Origin: Altererythrobacter sp. Root672
Lineage (GTDB): Bacteria; Pseudomonadota; Alphaproteobacteria; Sphingomonadales; Sphingomonadaceae
Assembly: GCF_001427865.1 (NCBI RefSeq)
Contig: NZ_LMHH01000003.1
Coordinates: forward strand, 256 to 64,255
Direction of reading: 5' to 3'
Length of the DNA stretch: 64,000 nt
Shown here: in pieces, positions 19,317-28,400 of the stretch
How the letters are laid out: each line of letters begins with the position of its first letter
Position numbering within the stretch: position 1 is the stretch's first letter
Program-made: the position numbers and the translations under genes
Notes under the pieces: model-generated
Database searches by the model: none
What the model was told of the DNA's origin: nothing
The model's input: only the letters and a program-made list of their open reading frames with translations

Positions 19317-19655
19317 ATGGCTGACAGTCGACCCGTTTATCTCCGCCTCCGCGACCAGATCGCCGCGGCGATCATCGACGGGCGCTACGCCGAAGGGGAC
19401 ATGCTGCCGTCGGTCCGCGCACTTGCTGCAGAGCAGGGCGCCAATCCGCTGACCGTGGCCAAGGCCTACCAACAATTCCAGACCGACGGCCTCGTCCGCG
19501 TCCAACGCGGCGTCGGCATGTTCGTGCGCGAGGGGGCGGCAGAACACCTTCGCGCGGCGGAACGCGCCCTGTTCCTCGACGAGGAGTGGCCGCAGATTCG
19601 CGAACGCATGGCGCGGCTGGGTATCGAGCCGGCAGACGTGCTGGACGAAGCCTGA
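19317..19655 (+). CDS. GntR-family regulator, YtrA subfamily
   Basis: The 112-residue protein has an N-terminal GntR winged helix (YLRLRDQIAAAIIDGRYAEGDMLPS, split over about 8-32, then PLTVAKAYQQFQTDGLV as recognition helix). A short helical tail follows instead of a ligand-binding domain, the layout of the YtrA subfamily that usually controls ABC transporters. The frame opens earlier at 19242, but the ATG at 19317 begins at the conserved domain. It is divergent from the peptide transporter, with 137 bases between the starts. No ABC transporter is next to it, so its target is not clear. Confidence 0.85.
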   Translation: MADSRPVYLRLRDQIAAAIIDGRYAEGDMLPSVRALAAEQGANPLTVAKAYQQFQTDGLVRVQRGVGMFVREGAAEHLRAAERALFLDEEWPQIRERMARLGIEPADVLDEA

Positions 19656-19832
19656 AAAATCGGCTTTCGGCGACAAATCGTTGATGTCGTGATTTTTTGA
19701 TGCCCCCGGATTGCTTCCGGGCGGGCGTTCTGTCAAATTATTGGCACGGGTCGCATAGGCCGTACACCATGATCAAGGGTACGGACGTGGAACCGGTACG
19801 CCGTAAAGGCGGCCGGGTGAAAGGGGTAGTCC

Positions 19833-20114
19833 ATGATTAGATCGGAGCTTTTGGAAGCGCTGACGGCCGATAACCCCGACTTGCGACCCGACGAGGTCGA
19901 GCAAGTGGCGGACATTTTCTTCGAAGAGATCGGTGCCCGATTGGCCGAAGGAGGCCGTGTCGAGCTGCGTGGATTCGGAACTTTCTCCACCAGGCTGCGC
20001 AACGCCCGCACCGGGCGTAACCCGCGCACCGGGGATCCGGTCGACGTACCTTCGAAGCGCGTGCCCTACTTCAAGCCTGGCAAGGAGATGCGCGAGCGGC
20101 TCAATACCGATTGA
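19833..20114 (+). CDS. ihfB: Integration host factor subunit beta
   Basis: This 93-residue DNA-bending protein of the HU/IHF family begins MIRSELLEAL, a start typical of IhfB rather than HU. The beta-arm region VELRGFGTFSTRLRNARTGRNP (about 43-64, the signature) is intact, with Pro at the tip for intercalation. It acts as a heterodimer with IhfA (not in the window) in nucleoid organisation, recombination and promoter activation. A strong terminator follows. Confidence 0.95.
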   Translation: MIRSELLEALTADNPDLRPDEVEQVADIFFEEIGARLAEGGRVELRGFGTFSTRLRNARTGRNPRTGDPVDVPSKRVPYFKPGKEMRERLNTD

Positions 20115-20139
20115 GCCTATTCGCTGATCGACCAACAGA

Positions 20140-20168
20140 ACGGCCCGCATTTGCGGGCCGTTTTTGTT
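20140..20168 (+). terminator. Rho-independent terminator of ihfB
   Basis: A perfect stem ACGGCCCGCA / TGCGGGCCGT (20140-20149 with 20152-20161) is followed by TTTTTGTTT. The loop written here is only two bases, so the top pair probably opens in RNA. A strong intrinsic terminator. Confidence 0.9.
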
Positions 20169-20185
20169 TGTGCGTCATCGTGGGC

Positions 20186-20221
20186 CAAAGAGAAAGGGCG
20201 CGGATCCGAAGATCCGCGCCC
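20186..20221 (-). terminator. Terminator of the TonB-receptor gene
   Basis: Perfect 11-base arms GGGCGCGGATC and GATCCGCGCCC (20196-20206, 20211-20221) enclose a CGAA loop. On the minus strand the stem is followed by TTTCTCTTTGG, a U-rich tail. It lies 30 bases after the receptor's stop. Confidence 0.8.
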
Positions 20222-20250
20222 CTCTCCCCTTCCCGCCGAAGCGGATCCGG

Positions 20251-22845
20251 TCAGAAGTTGCGTTTTACCGACACAGCCCAAGTGCGCGGCAGTCCGGGGA
20301 CGCCGGTCACCGAACCAAGTGACTTGGTGATGTCGCTTACGCTGAGGAAGTAGTACTTGTTGAACAGGTTCTGCACTTCGAGGCCGACTTCCCAGTCATC
20401 ATCCTCGGTCGTGTACCAGATTCGCGCATTGCCCAGGAACCGGCCCGGCATGCGGCTCCACGAAGTGTTCGTGGTCTCGGTGAATACCTCCGAGCGATAC
20501 GCTCCATCGAACCGGAAGTGAGTCGTGCCCGGCCCTACGTCCGCGTCGTATTGGATGCCGAAGCTATAAGTCCAGTCGGGCGTGTACGGGAACGTCTCGT
20601 CGCCGGTCAGGCCTGCTGCAGCAACGGAAGCTTCGTCATAATTGACGTTGATATAGCTCACCGATCCATCGATCGAGAGGTTGTCGATCGGATAGATCGT
20701 CGTCTCCAGTTCGAACCCCTTCACAGTGGCCTCGCCGACGTTGGTCGGGCGAAGGCACGGCGACGACGGACAGGCCGAGAGGATGAGAATGATGTCCTGG
20801 TAGTCGTTGTAGAACACCGCACCATTCAGCCGAACGCGCCGGTCGAAGAAGTCGCTCTTGAAGCCCAACTCGTAAGTGATGAGGGTTTCCGGGTTGAACG
20901 GCTTGATCTGGTTGCATGGATTCGGAGCTACGTAGCCCGGGGCGTCGCATTCGCCCGAGGACGGGCCGAAGAACGGACGCGGGTTTACGCCGCCGCCCTT
21001 GTAGCCGGTGGCGATGGAGGCATAGGCCAGGAACTCATCCGAGAAGCGGTAGTCGGTGGCAATGCGCCAGTCCCACCGCGAGCCCTTAAATTCTCCCGCC
21101 AGGTCGAAAATGCCGGTGAGCAGGCAGTTCGGGCTATTGCCAATCCCAGTCGGACCGGCGGTGCCGGGAGGCGCGGCGCCGGTGAAGAACTCGCACGGCC
21201 CCGGAACGGTGCCGTCCGGATTGCGCCGGAAGTAGGTGTAGGTCTTCTCGTCCCACGAACGGCGCACGCCGCCTGTGATCGACCAGTTCTCGAGCGGATG
21301 CACGATGGCGTTGGCAAACAGCGCCTTCGAGGTCGAAGGCGTGGTGTCGGGGCCATGCAGGAAGTCGATGCCGGCATAGTTCAGATCGACGCGGGCGGTA
21401 TAGCTGCCTTCCTGATCCATGTAGAACCCGCCGACGGTGTATTCGACCAGCCCGTCGCCGAATTCGCCGTTGAGACGAAGCTCCTGGCTCCACGCGCGGT
21501 GGTCCAGGCGGTTGTCGAGCTGCGCAATCGGCACCGGCGACGCGTCCTGGTCCTGGCCGAACTTGGTGGTGTATTCGCGCCACGAGCCGACCCAGTAGAG
21601 CTCGAGTTCGTCGGTGATATCCCACGAAAGGTTGCCCATGAGGCCCCAGCCGTTGAAGTCCTGGTTCTGGAGGGCGGCGTAGGGTTTGAAGGGCGCCTGC
21701 GAGGTAGGCGCCGTTCCATCGAGGAAGTTGGCGTACGAAATGTAACGCCGGTTACCGCTGTAAACGCTCGAGCTGAGGTTATCGCAGCTGTACTGTCCTG
21801 CTGGCACGAAGCGGCAATCATATGGGATCGCAGTCCCATCCTTGCCGGGCAACCAGGCTGGCTGGCCCGGGCCGACACCTTGCGCGAGACCGGCGTTGGC
21901 ATCGCCGGGTGCAAGTGACGGGTGGAACACCGGATTGCTCGCGTTCTGCGGTTTGCCAGCCGCTATCAGTACGGTTGGCTGCGGTTCCGACCGCTCACGG
22001 GTATAATCGGCCGACAGGTTGACTTCGACGGTGCTGCTGGGCTCCCAACGAAGCATGATGCGTCCGGCGCCAATTGCCTGGCCACCTTGCGTGCCGACCA
22101 CGGGGTAGGCACCGCGGGCGTTGTTTGCCGGCACGTTCTCGTTGGGATGAGCCACGCCATAGTCGAGCAGGTCGACATACCCGTCACGGCCCTTGAAGAT
22201 GCCCGAAGCGCGAACGGCGACCTGATCGTTGACCTTGAAATCCGCCATGCCGCGAACGTCGATACGGTTGAACGAGCCGTAGGTGACCTGAAGTGAACCG
22301 GAGCCATCACCGCTCGGCTTTTCGCTGAACAGCTTGATCGCGCCGCCGATGGAGTTCTTGCCGGCCAGCGTGCCCTGCGGACCGCGCAAGATTTCGATAC
22401 GCTCGACGTCCATGAGTTCGAGCAGCGAGCTCGACAGGGTCGGGATGTAGACGTCATCGACATAGAGGCCGACGCCCGGATCGAGTGCGTAGTTGAAGTC
22501 GGTCTGGCCGACGCCACGGATAAACGCGATCAGACCGGTGCCGCCGTTTTGGGGCTGCGGTGTGAGGGAGACGTTCGGGGCCTGCGCCGCAACTTGGGCG
22601 ATGTTCGTCTGCCCACGCGCGTCTAGCATCTCGGAGTTGACCGCGGTGATCGCGATCGGCGTGTCCTGCAGGTTCTGCTCACGGAACTGCGCAGTCACGG
22701 TGATGACGTTGGTGCGCCCGTCTTCGCTCTCTGGAGCAGCAGGTTGAGCAGCAGGCTGAGCCGCATTGTCTTGGGCGAAAACGGGCGTGGCCAAGCCGGC
22801 AACAATTGCCAGCGACGACACGACGCCAAGCGTTTTGAATCTCAT
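20251..22845 (-). CDS. TonB-dependent receptor
   Basis: This 864-residue outer-membrane protein should import a bulky substrate with energy from TonB. It has a Sec signal (1-25, cleavage after VFA), a short Ala/Pro-rich linker, and then ITVTAQFREQNLQDTPIAI, the usual start of the plug domain in the sphingomonad group of receptors. In the plug, VERIEILRGPQGTLAGKNSIGGAI (about 145-170) is diagnostic. The beta-barrel fills the rest and ends in the aromatic RNF. It is the last large gene before the catabolic block that begins at 23225, and transcribed divergently from it. In sphingomonads such receptors often import aromatic or polyphenolic compounds, so it may serve that block; this is inference. 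Confidence 0.95.
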   Translation of the reverse strand: MRFKTLGVVSSLAIVAGLATPVFAQDNAAQPAAQPAAPESEDGRTNVITVTAQFREQNLQDTPIAITAVNSEMLDARGQTNIAQVAAQAPNVSLTPQPQNGGTGLIAFIRGVGQTDFNYALDPGVGLYVDDVYIPTLSSSLLELMDVERIEILRGPQGTLAGKNSIGGAIKLFSEKPSGDGSGSLQVTYGSFNRIDVRGMADFKVNDQVAVRASGIFKGRDGYVDLLDYGVAHPNENVPANNARGAYPVVGTQGGQAIGAGRIMLRWEPSSTVEVNLSADYTRERSEPQPTVLIAAGKPQNASNPVFHPSLAPGDANAGLAQGVGPGQPAWLPGKDGTAIPYDCRFVPAGQYSCDNLSSSVYSGNRRYISYANFLDGTAPTSQAPFKPYAALQNQDFNGWGLMGNLSWDITDELELYWVGSWREYTTKFGQDQDASPVPIAQLDNRLDHRAWSQELRLNGEFGDGLVEYTVGGFYMDQEGSYTARVDLNYAGIDFLHGPDTTPSTSKALFANAIVHPLENWSITGGVRRSWDEKTYTYFRRNPDGTVPGPCEFFTGAAPPGTAGPTGIGNSPNCLLTGIFDLAGEFKGSRWDWRIATDYRFSDEFLAYASIATGYKGGGVNPRPFFGPSSGECDAPGYVAPNPCNQIKPFNPETLITYELGFKSDFFDRRVRLNGAVFYNDYQDIILILSACPSSPCLRPTNVGEATVKGFELETTIYPIDNLSIDGSVSYINVNYDEASVAAAGLTGDETFPYTPDWTYSFGIQYDADVGPGTTHFRFDGAYRSEVFTETTNTSWSRMPGRFLGNARIWYTTEDDDWEVGLEVQNLFNKYYFLSVSDITKSLGSVTGVPGLPRTWAVSVKRNF

Positions 22846-23224
22846 CAGGCATCCTCCCTTAGCGGGAACGTTCGTGCGTTCCTCGCTTTATCCCGAATCC
22901 CGCAATCGCCCCTTTGGGGAGCGCCGCGAAAACGAAGTGGTCAGGAAGTGACCGCGTGCCTTTTTTTGAAGGACCGGTGCGACCCACTCCCTCTCCCGCG
23001 TCGAGTAATAGCTGAACTGATTCCCGCAAAATAGTGCGCTATGCACAATGGTTGTTCCGAATGCTGGCCGGTGTCGCAATCAAGCAACACAGTTCGACTG
23101 CTAAGTAGTCTGAATCTTGCTCAATCGCGGCGAGCAAAGCTTCTTGCACGGGACAGGCTCTAGACGGGCCTCGATCCCCAACTTACGCTGCCAGCAATAA
23201 AGAAAACCGGTTTGGGGGAATGAG
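22846..23224. other. Divergent intergenic region, TonB receptor / MFS
   Basis: These 379 bases hold no convincing gene. They must carry promoters for the receptor (minus) and for the MFS-monooxygenase operon (plus). A dyad at 23117-23137 is the clearest signal. The stretch 23010-23130 is less GC-rich than the neighbouring genes, as expected for promoter DNA. Confidence 0.5.
23117..23137. promoter_or_regulatory. Inverted repeat, putative operator for the catabolic operon
   Basis: TTGCTC and GAGCAA form perfect 6-base arms separated by nine bases, about 90 bases before the MFS start. Size and spacing would suit a dimeric regulator such as TetR, MarR or LysR type. No matching regulator gene is adjacent. 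Confidence 0.35.
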
Positions 23225-24475
23225 ATGGCAACGGTCGCGGCGCCGCAATCAGGGCTTCGAGGATACGAGCTGCGCGTGCTGCTGCTGCTCGGGCTGGCCT
23301 ACGGGTTTGCCTATTTCGATAGAATGGCGCTGACTTTCCTCGGGCCGGAAGTGAAGGCGGAACTCGGGCTCAGCAACGAACAAGTGGGCTGGCTAGGCTC
23401 GGGATTATCGGCGACCTGGGCACTTGGGGCCTATTTCGTCGGCCGCTGGTCGGACTCGATCGGGCGCCGCAAGCCGTTCCTCATTGGCGCGCTGGTGCTG
23501 TTCTCCTTCTGCTCGGTTCTCTCGGGCCTGGCGTGGAGCTTCGGAACTTTGCTCGCGACGCGGATCGTCATGGGATTGGCCGAAGGACCGTTCCTGCCGA
23601 TCTGCCTGGCGATCATGGTCGCCGCTTCGGCCGAGAGCCGGCGCGGGCTCAATGCGGGTATCGTGCAGAACGTCTTCGGCTCGATCATCGGCACGGCGCT
23701 CGCGCCCTTCATACTCATCCGCATCGCCGAGGCGAGCGACTGGCGCATGGCCTTCTTCATCTCCGGAATTCCGGGCCTGATCCTCGCGCTGTTGATCTGG
23801 CGCTTCATCCAGGAGCCAGAACAACCGCCGGCCGATGCTTCCGCGCCCAAACTCTCACTCGCACCCTGGGCGATGCTGGCGGAGCGGAACATGTGGCTGT
23901 GCGGGCTGATCAGCTGCTTTGCGGTGGGTTCGGTGGTGATCGGTTCGATCTTCATGCCGCTCTATCTCGATGGCCCGCGCGGCTACGATCCGCTCACCCG
24001 CGCGAATATCATGACCATGGTCGGCTTCTGCCCGGCCATCGGCGGGGTGCTGGTGACCGCGCTGTCCGACCGCATCGGGCGCAAGCTGCCGCTCATCGTG
24101 TTTGCCTTCCTGATGGCCCTCGCGCCAGCGGCACTCCTGTGGTTCCAGGGGCCGGTGCCGGCTCTCACGGCGTTGATCTTCGTCAGCTGGATGGGCCTCG
24201 GCACCTTCCCGCTGTTCATGGGCGTGATCCCGGCCGAAACACTCGGGCGCGCGCGAGCGGCCACGGCCATGGGCCTGGTGGTGATGATCGGAGAGCTGAC
24301 GGGCGGCGTCTTCGGTCCGCCGATCGCCGGGCGTCTGGCCGACAGCTTCGGGCTCGACGTGGCGCTATACATTCAGGGCGGGCTCGCCCTGGCCGCGGGC
24401 GTGGCTGCGCTCTTTGTGGTGGAGACCAATCCCCGCGTCCTTGCCCGGCGCGCGCAGGCAGGAGCCCCCGCATGA
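23225..24475 (+). CDS. MFS transporter, probable organic-acid uptake
   Basis: This 416-residue major facilitator protein has 12 readable hydrophobic segments. The loop-2 motif GRWSDSIGRRKP (about 76-87) matches the MFS signature GxxxDxxGRR. An Asp-Arg pair in helix 1 (FAYFDRMALTF, about 28-38) is typical of the anion/aromatic-acid carriers of the ACS group. It opens the catabolic block and is translationally coupled to a flavin monooxygenase (ATGA overlap), so it most likely brings in the substrate of that enzyme. The substrate is not known. Confidence 0.9.
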   Translation: MATVAAPQSGLRGYELRVLLLLGLAYGFAYFDRMALTFLGPEVKAELGLSNEQVGWLGSGLSATWALGAYFVGRWSDSIGRRKPFLIGALVLFSFCSVLSGLAWSFGTLLATRIVMGLAEGPFLPICLAIMVAASAESRRGLNAGIVQNVFGSIIGTALAPFILIRIAEASDWRMAFFISGIPGLILALLIWRFIQEPEQPPADASAPKLSLAPWAMLAERNMWLCGLISCFAVGSVVIGSIFMPLYLDGPRGYDPLTRANIMTMVGFCPAIGGVLVTALSDRIGRKLPLIVFAFLMALAPAALLWFQGPVPALTALIFVSWMGLGTFPLFMGVIPAETLGRARAATAMGLVVMIGELTGGVFGPPIAGRLADSFGLDVALYIQGGLALAAGVAALFVVETNPRVLARRAQAGAPA

Positions 24476-25680
24476 GTGTCGTGAGCCGTCAGGTTGTCAT
24501 CGTCGGCGCAGGGCCAGTCGGATTGCTGACCGCGCTCGGCCTGGCCCGGCAGGGCGTCGAAGTCACGGTGCTCGACAGCGAGCCCGAGGTGGTTCGCTCC
24601 CCGCGTGCGGCCGTCTACTTTCACACGACGATTTCGATCCTCAAGAAGCTCGGCCTGTCGGAGGAGGCCCACCAGATCGGGCTCTCTTCGACCGAGTTCA
24701 AAATGCACTGGCTGGAGACCGGCGAAGTCATGTCCTCCGACATGCGCGACGCGCTCGAGCCGGGGCAGGAGTTCGACCATAACCTGCACTTCGGCCAGCA
24801 CATCCTGGCTGAGCTAGTCATGCAACACCTCGCCCGCCTGCCGAATACCGAGGTGCTGTGGAACCACACGGTCAAGGCGCTTGGCCAAGATGGCCGCAAG
24901 GCTCGCGTCCTCGTAGATACAGAGGAGGGCGAGGTTACCTTCGAGGCCGATTGGATCATCGGCACCGACGGCGCGCGATCGACTTTGCGAAAGCTGGCTG
25001 GCCTGCCGTTCGAAGGCTTCACCTGGCCCGACCGGTTCGTGGCGACCAACATCGAATACCCGTTCCTCGACTTCGGATTCTGCAACGCCAACATGGTGGT
25101 CGATCCGGTCAACTGGGCGGTGATCGGCCGGCTCGGACGCGAGAACCTGTGGCGGCTGACTTATGGCGAGGATGCGGAGCTGAGCGAGGCTTCGATCCTA
25201 GAGCGGTTGCCCGAACGGTTCGCGGCGATCTTGCCCGACCCTTCGGTGCCCTATCGGATCGACAACTTCTCGCCTTACCGCGTGCACCAGCGCTGTGCCC
25301 CGAGTTTCCGGGTCGACCGGGTCCTGCTGGCGGGGGACGCTGCGCATGCGTGCAATCCCTGCGGTGGGCTTGGCCTGACTGGCGGCGTGATCGACGCAGA
25401 CGCTTTGTCGGACACGCTCGGCGCGGTGATCGCCGGGCGGGCGAGTGAGAGCGTGCTCGATTTCTACTCGCAGGAACGGCGGCGGGTGTTCATCGAGGTG
25501 ACTTCGCCGATGTCGACCAACTTCAAGCGGCTGTTGTCGGAGGGTGATCCGGCGCGACGGGCGCAGGATAAGGCGGACATGTTTGCCCAGGCCGACAAGG
25601 GCGGGGCAGAAGTGCGCGCCTCTTCGCTGGCTGAACTGATCAAGGGCGCGGCGATGCCGATCGGGCCGCTATTGGCTTGA
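24472..25680 (+). CDS. FAD-dependent aromatic monooxygenase (copy 1)
   Basis: This 402-residue flavoprotein belongs to the class A monooxygenases (PHBH/MhpA/TfdB group), which use NAD(P)H and oxygen to hydroxylate phenolic or related rings. Visible: the FAD motif GAGPVG (12-17), the DG motif in GTDGARST (164-171), and the GDAAH FAD-ribityl motif (288-292) followed by NPCGGLGLTGG. It is paralogous to the enzyme at 29225, sharing GFTWPDRFVATN and the HQRCAPSF region. The frame is open far upstream, but there it runs through the MFS gene in another frame; the ATG at 24472 overlaps the MFS stop. Cytoplasmic. The substrate is unknown. Confidence 0.92.
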   Translation: MSVVSRQVVIVGAGPVGLLTALGLARQGVEVTVLDSEPEVVRSPRAAVYFHTTISILKKLGLSEEAHQIGLSSTEFKMHWLETGEVMSSDMRDALEPGQEFDHNLHFGQHILAELVMQHLARLPNTEVLWNHTVKALGQDGRKARVLVDTEEGEVTFEADWIIGTDGARSTLRKLAGLPFEGFTWPDRFVATNIEYPFLDFGFCNANMVVDPVNWAVIGRLGRENLWRLTYGEDAELSEASILERLPERFAAILPDPSVPYRIDNFSPYRVHQRCAPSFRVDRVLLAGDAAHACNPCGGLGLTGGVIDADALSDTLGAVIAGRASESVLDFYSQERRRVFIEVTSPMSTNFKRLLSEGDPARRAQDKADMFAQADKGGAEVRASSLAELIKGAAMPIGPLLA

Positions 25681-25744
25681 GCGGGCCCTTGCGCATTGTC
25701 TCGCGCATGGTAGCGCCGCGGCACAATCGAGTACCGGAGATCGC

Positions 25745-26533
25745 ATGAGCAAGTGGGCCTACAGCACCGAAGGGTTCGACCGCATCGTCCACCGCATCGA
25801 CGGGGTCGAGACGGTCACTTACGCAATCGGTGAGGGCGAACCGCTGGTCTACTTCCACGGCGGCGGCACCTTCCACGGCTTCGAATGGGTCCGCCCGCTG
25901 GCGAGCGAGTTCCGCGTGTTCTGCCCCTATCACCCCAACTTCGGTGAGAGCGGCGATGCCGAACTCAGCGGGATGGGCGACTATGTCTCGCACTACGAGA
26001 TGCTGTTTGCCGCGCTCGGGCTCGAGACCTTCCACCTGTGCGGCGCGTCGATGGGCGGGCATATGGCGGCGCGTTACGCTGCGGCCAATCCGCTCGATGT
26101 CGACAAGCTGGCATTGGTCTCGCCGGCCGGGCTCAAGTCCGACCGCGCCTCGATCCCCGATTTCTCCAAAGTCGCGCCGCAGGATATCTCGGCGATGTTC
26201 GTGGCCGATCCGGCGTGGGTTGCGCCATTCTGGCCGGCTGACCCTTCGCCGGAATGGGCTGTACTACGCGCCCGTGAGTCCGCCGCCGCTTTCGCTTCGC
26301 GCGAGGATCTTTCGGTGACCGACCGGGCCTTGCGCGACGGTCTCAAGAGCTTCGATCGTCCGAGCCTGCTGCTGTGGGGCGAGAACGACCAGATCGTCCC
26401 GCTCGGCTACGTGCCGGAATGGCAGGCTGTCCTGCCGCATGCCGAGCTGGAGATCATCCCCGGCGGCTCGCACTTGCTGCTCGACGAGTTCCCCGCGGCG
26501 GTCGAGGCGCTGCGCAGCTTTCTGAAGGGTTAG
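25745..26533 (+). CDS. Alpha/beta hydrolase
   Basis: This 262-residue protein has the alpha/beta-hydrolase fold with a complete triad: nucleophile Ser102 in GASMGG (100-105), acid Asp215 in GENDQ, and His243 in GGSHLLLD. The oxyanion-hole segment YFHGGGTFHG (36-45) is present. It resembles meta-cleavage-product hydrolases and small esterases. It follows monooxygenase copy 1 by 64 bases in the same direction and probably acts on a product of the pathway by hydrolysing a carbon-carbon or ester bond. Which of these applies cannot be read from the sequence. Confidence 0.88.
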   Translation: MSKWAYSTEGFDRIVHRIDGVETVTYAIGEGEPLVYFHGGGTFHGFEWVRPLASEFRVFCPYHPNFGESGDAELSGMGDYVSHYEMLFAALGLETFHLCGASMGGHMAARYAAANPLDVDKLALVSPAGLKSDRASIPDFSKVAPQDISAMFVADPAWVAPFWPADPSPEWAVLRARESAAAFASREDLSVTDRALRDGLKSFDRPSLLLWGENDQIVPLGYVPEWQAVLPHAELEIIPGGSHLLLDEFPAAVEALRSFLKG

Positions 26534-26554
26534 GCAACGGCTCGTTCCCCAGAG

Positions 26555-27031
26555 CTGGGGCCGGGACGGCGCAAGGCTGGCGTTGCCCTGGCCGTGCTGC
26601 TGATCGCGCCGGCTGCCCCCGCCCAGGCTCAGGCGATCGAGGAAAGCTTCGGCACGCCTTCGGGGAATATCCAGTGCCTCTACTACCAGGCCGAAGGCGA
26701 GAGTCCGTCGCTTCGCTGCGAGATCGGGGAAGTGAGCAACGCGCTCCCGCCACGACCGGACGATTGCGAACTCGATTGGGGCAATGCGTTTGAGATCTCG
26801 GTGCAGTCCAGCCGGGGCGAGCGGATTTGCCACGGCGATACTATCGCCACGCCAACCCCGCGCGTGATCGCCTATGGCGAGACATGGGCGCGAGGCGGCT
26901 TCACCTGCCGCTCCACCCGTCAGGGCCTGCGGTGCCAGAACGCACGGGGTGCCGGCTTCGCCTTGTCACGCGCGCGGCAGGAGCTGTTCTTGGGCGTCAG
27001 CGCCCCGGCTCTATCCGCCGCGCCTGGCTGA
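26555..27031 (+). CDS. DUF6636-like exported protein with unusual start
   Basis: The frame encodes a small Cys-containing secreted protein. After a hydrophobic leader ending APAQAQA, the mature part begins EESFGTPSGNIQCLYY, with further Cys residues and a late GGFTCRSTRQGLRC, the pattern of DUF6636-type proteins. A standard start is missing. GTG at 26594 would give only part of a signal peptide without its basic residues, while the basic stretch GRRKAG just before it belongs to the same open frame, reachable from a CTG at 26555. A non-canonical CTG start or a lost start codon are the options; the stop of the upstream hydrolase is in the same frame. The 3' end overlaps the convergent MFS gene by 35 bases. 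Confidence 0.5.
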   Translation: MGPGRRKAGVALAVLLIAPAAPAQAQAIEESFGTPSGNIQCLYYQAEGESPSLRCEIGEVSNALPPRPDDCELDWGNAFEISVQSSRGERICHGDTIATPTPRVIAYGETWARGGFTCRSTRQGLRCQNARGAGFALSRARQELFLGVSAPALSAAPG

Positions 27032-28307
27032 AGGTGATCGCCGAGAGGATCGCCGGTACCGCCATCACCGCGCAGACCGCCGCCACTGCCATTCCGTTGT
27101 TGAGCAGCGCCCCGCCAACGATCGGGCCGAAGACCGAGCCAATCCGGCCCGCTGTCGTGCCGAGGCCGAGCCCGGTCGCCCTAAGCTGGGGCGGGAAGGC
27201 ATAGGCGATGGTCAGCCAGTTTGCGGTGGCCGAACCGAACAGCGCCGCGCCCATCAGCGGGGCCAGGATCATCAGCGCGGTCGGATTGCCGACGAACTGT
27301 CCGAATAGCGCGATCAACACGGCGAGGCTCACCATGGTGAACCACATCATCCGCTTCACCCCGATCGTGCCGCACAGGTAACCGGCGGTCAGCCCGCCGA
27401 CGATCCCGCCGTAGCTGACCCACGAGGAATAGAATGCCCCGAGCTGGTCCGACGCGCCCGCATCCGCCACTAGCGGCGGCCCCCAGTTGATGATGAAGTA
27501 CCAGGAGAACATGTTGAGCGCGTGGGCGAGGAATAGCTTGAGCAGCTCGCGCACATGGAATGGCTGGCGGATCTCGCTCACCACCGAGGGCCCGGTACCC
27601 TCGGGCTTGGGCGGCAGTTCGGAAATCTCGGGCACCGAGACGCGCCGCAGGATGCGGTTGGTGATTTCGAGCGCGCGCTTGGGCTGGCGGATCAGCAGGA
27701 AGTCGAGCGATTCCGGCAACCACAGGAAGGCGATCGGCAGCAATGTCGCTGACAAGCCCGCGCCGACCCAAAAGATCCCGCGCCAGCCATAGGAATCGAG
27801 CACCGCGACCGCGACATAGGCGCCGATGATCGTCCCGACCGGATAGGCCGCGGCGACGGCGCTGGCGGCGAACTCGCGCCGCTTCTGGCTAGCGTATTCG
27901 AGGGCGAGCATGCCGGCCGTGGCGGTCATGCCGCCGATGCCGATCCCGGTGACGATCCGCGCCGCCACCATGCCGTAAAAGTCGTTCGATACCGCGGCGA
28001 GCGCCATGCCGACGCTCATGAATACCAGGCAGGTGAGGATCGCCGGCCGCCGCCCGAACTGGTCCGCCACCGGCGACACGCCGAGTGCGCCGATGGCCAT
28101 GCCGACGAGGTTCATCGACAGCAGCGTGCCCAGCTGCGCGTCGTTGAGGCCCCATTCGCGCTTCAATGCCGAGCCGGCCTGCGCCAGGGCCAGGATGTCG
28201 TAGCCGTCGATCATGTTGATCAGGACGCACAGCCCGATGACGCCGTACTGCTGCAGGTTCATCGCACGCTCGCGCATAACCGTGCGCGGATCGGTCGCTG
28301 CGACCAT
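26997..28307 (-). CDS. MFS transporter, aromatic acid:H+ symporter type
   Basis: This 436-residue MFS protein resembles the AAHS family (PcaK, BenK), which imports aromatic acids with protons. Seen: helix 1 with the NMIDGYDILAL segment (the Asp-Gly-Tyr-Asp motif of the family), loop-2 ADQFGRRPAI, and the central charged loop after helix 6. The ATG at 28307 has a GGAGGA ribosome-binding site; the frame is open upstream to 28367 without one. It is the only gene of its unit and is divergent from the CmcJ-like oxygenase. It is the second MFS carrier of the block. Confidence 0.9.
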   Translation of the reverse strand: MVAATDPRTVMRERAMNLQQYGVIGLCVLINMIDGYDILALAQAGSALKREWGLNDAQLGTLLSMNLVGMAIGALGVSPVADQFGRRPAILTCLVFMSVGMALAAVSNDFYGMVAARIVTGIGIGGMTATAGMLALEYASQKRREFAASAVAAAYPVGTIIGAYVAVAVLDSYGWRGIFWVGAGLSATLLPIAFLWLPESLDFLLIRQPKRALEITNRILRRVSVPEISELPPKPEGTGPSVVSEIRQPFHVRELLKLFLAHALNMFSWYFIINWGPPLVADAGASDQLGAFYSSWVSYGGIVGGLTAGYLCGTIGVKRMMWFTMVSLAVLIALFGQFVGNPTALMILAPLMGAALFGSATANWLTIAYAFPPQLRATGLGLGTTAGRIGSVFGPIVGGALLNNGMAVAAVCAVMAVPAILSAITFSQARRIEPGR

Positions 28308-28400
28308 TCGATAATCCTCCCATGCCGCTCGACGGCGGCTTGGGAGGCAGGCTATGTCGGCCAGCAAGCCCCGTCAAAGGGTAAGCGAGGAGAGCACCGC

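Noticed and set aside
19698-19724. GC-rich stem-loop after the GntR gene
   Set aside because: CCCGGA/TCCGGG pairs, but no T-run follows on either strand, so I do not call a terminator.
23533-24471. N-terminal extension of the first monooxygenase through the MFS gene
   Set aside because: The extension is out-of-frame translation of the transporter; the true start at 24472 precedes the FAD motif directly.
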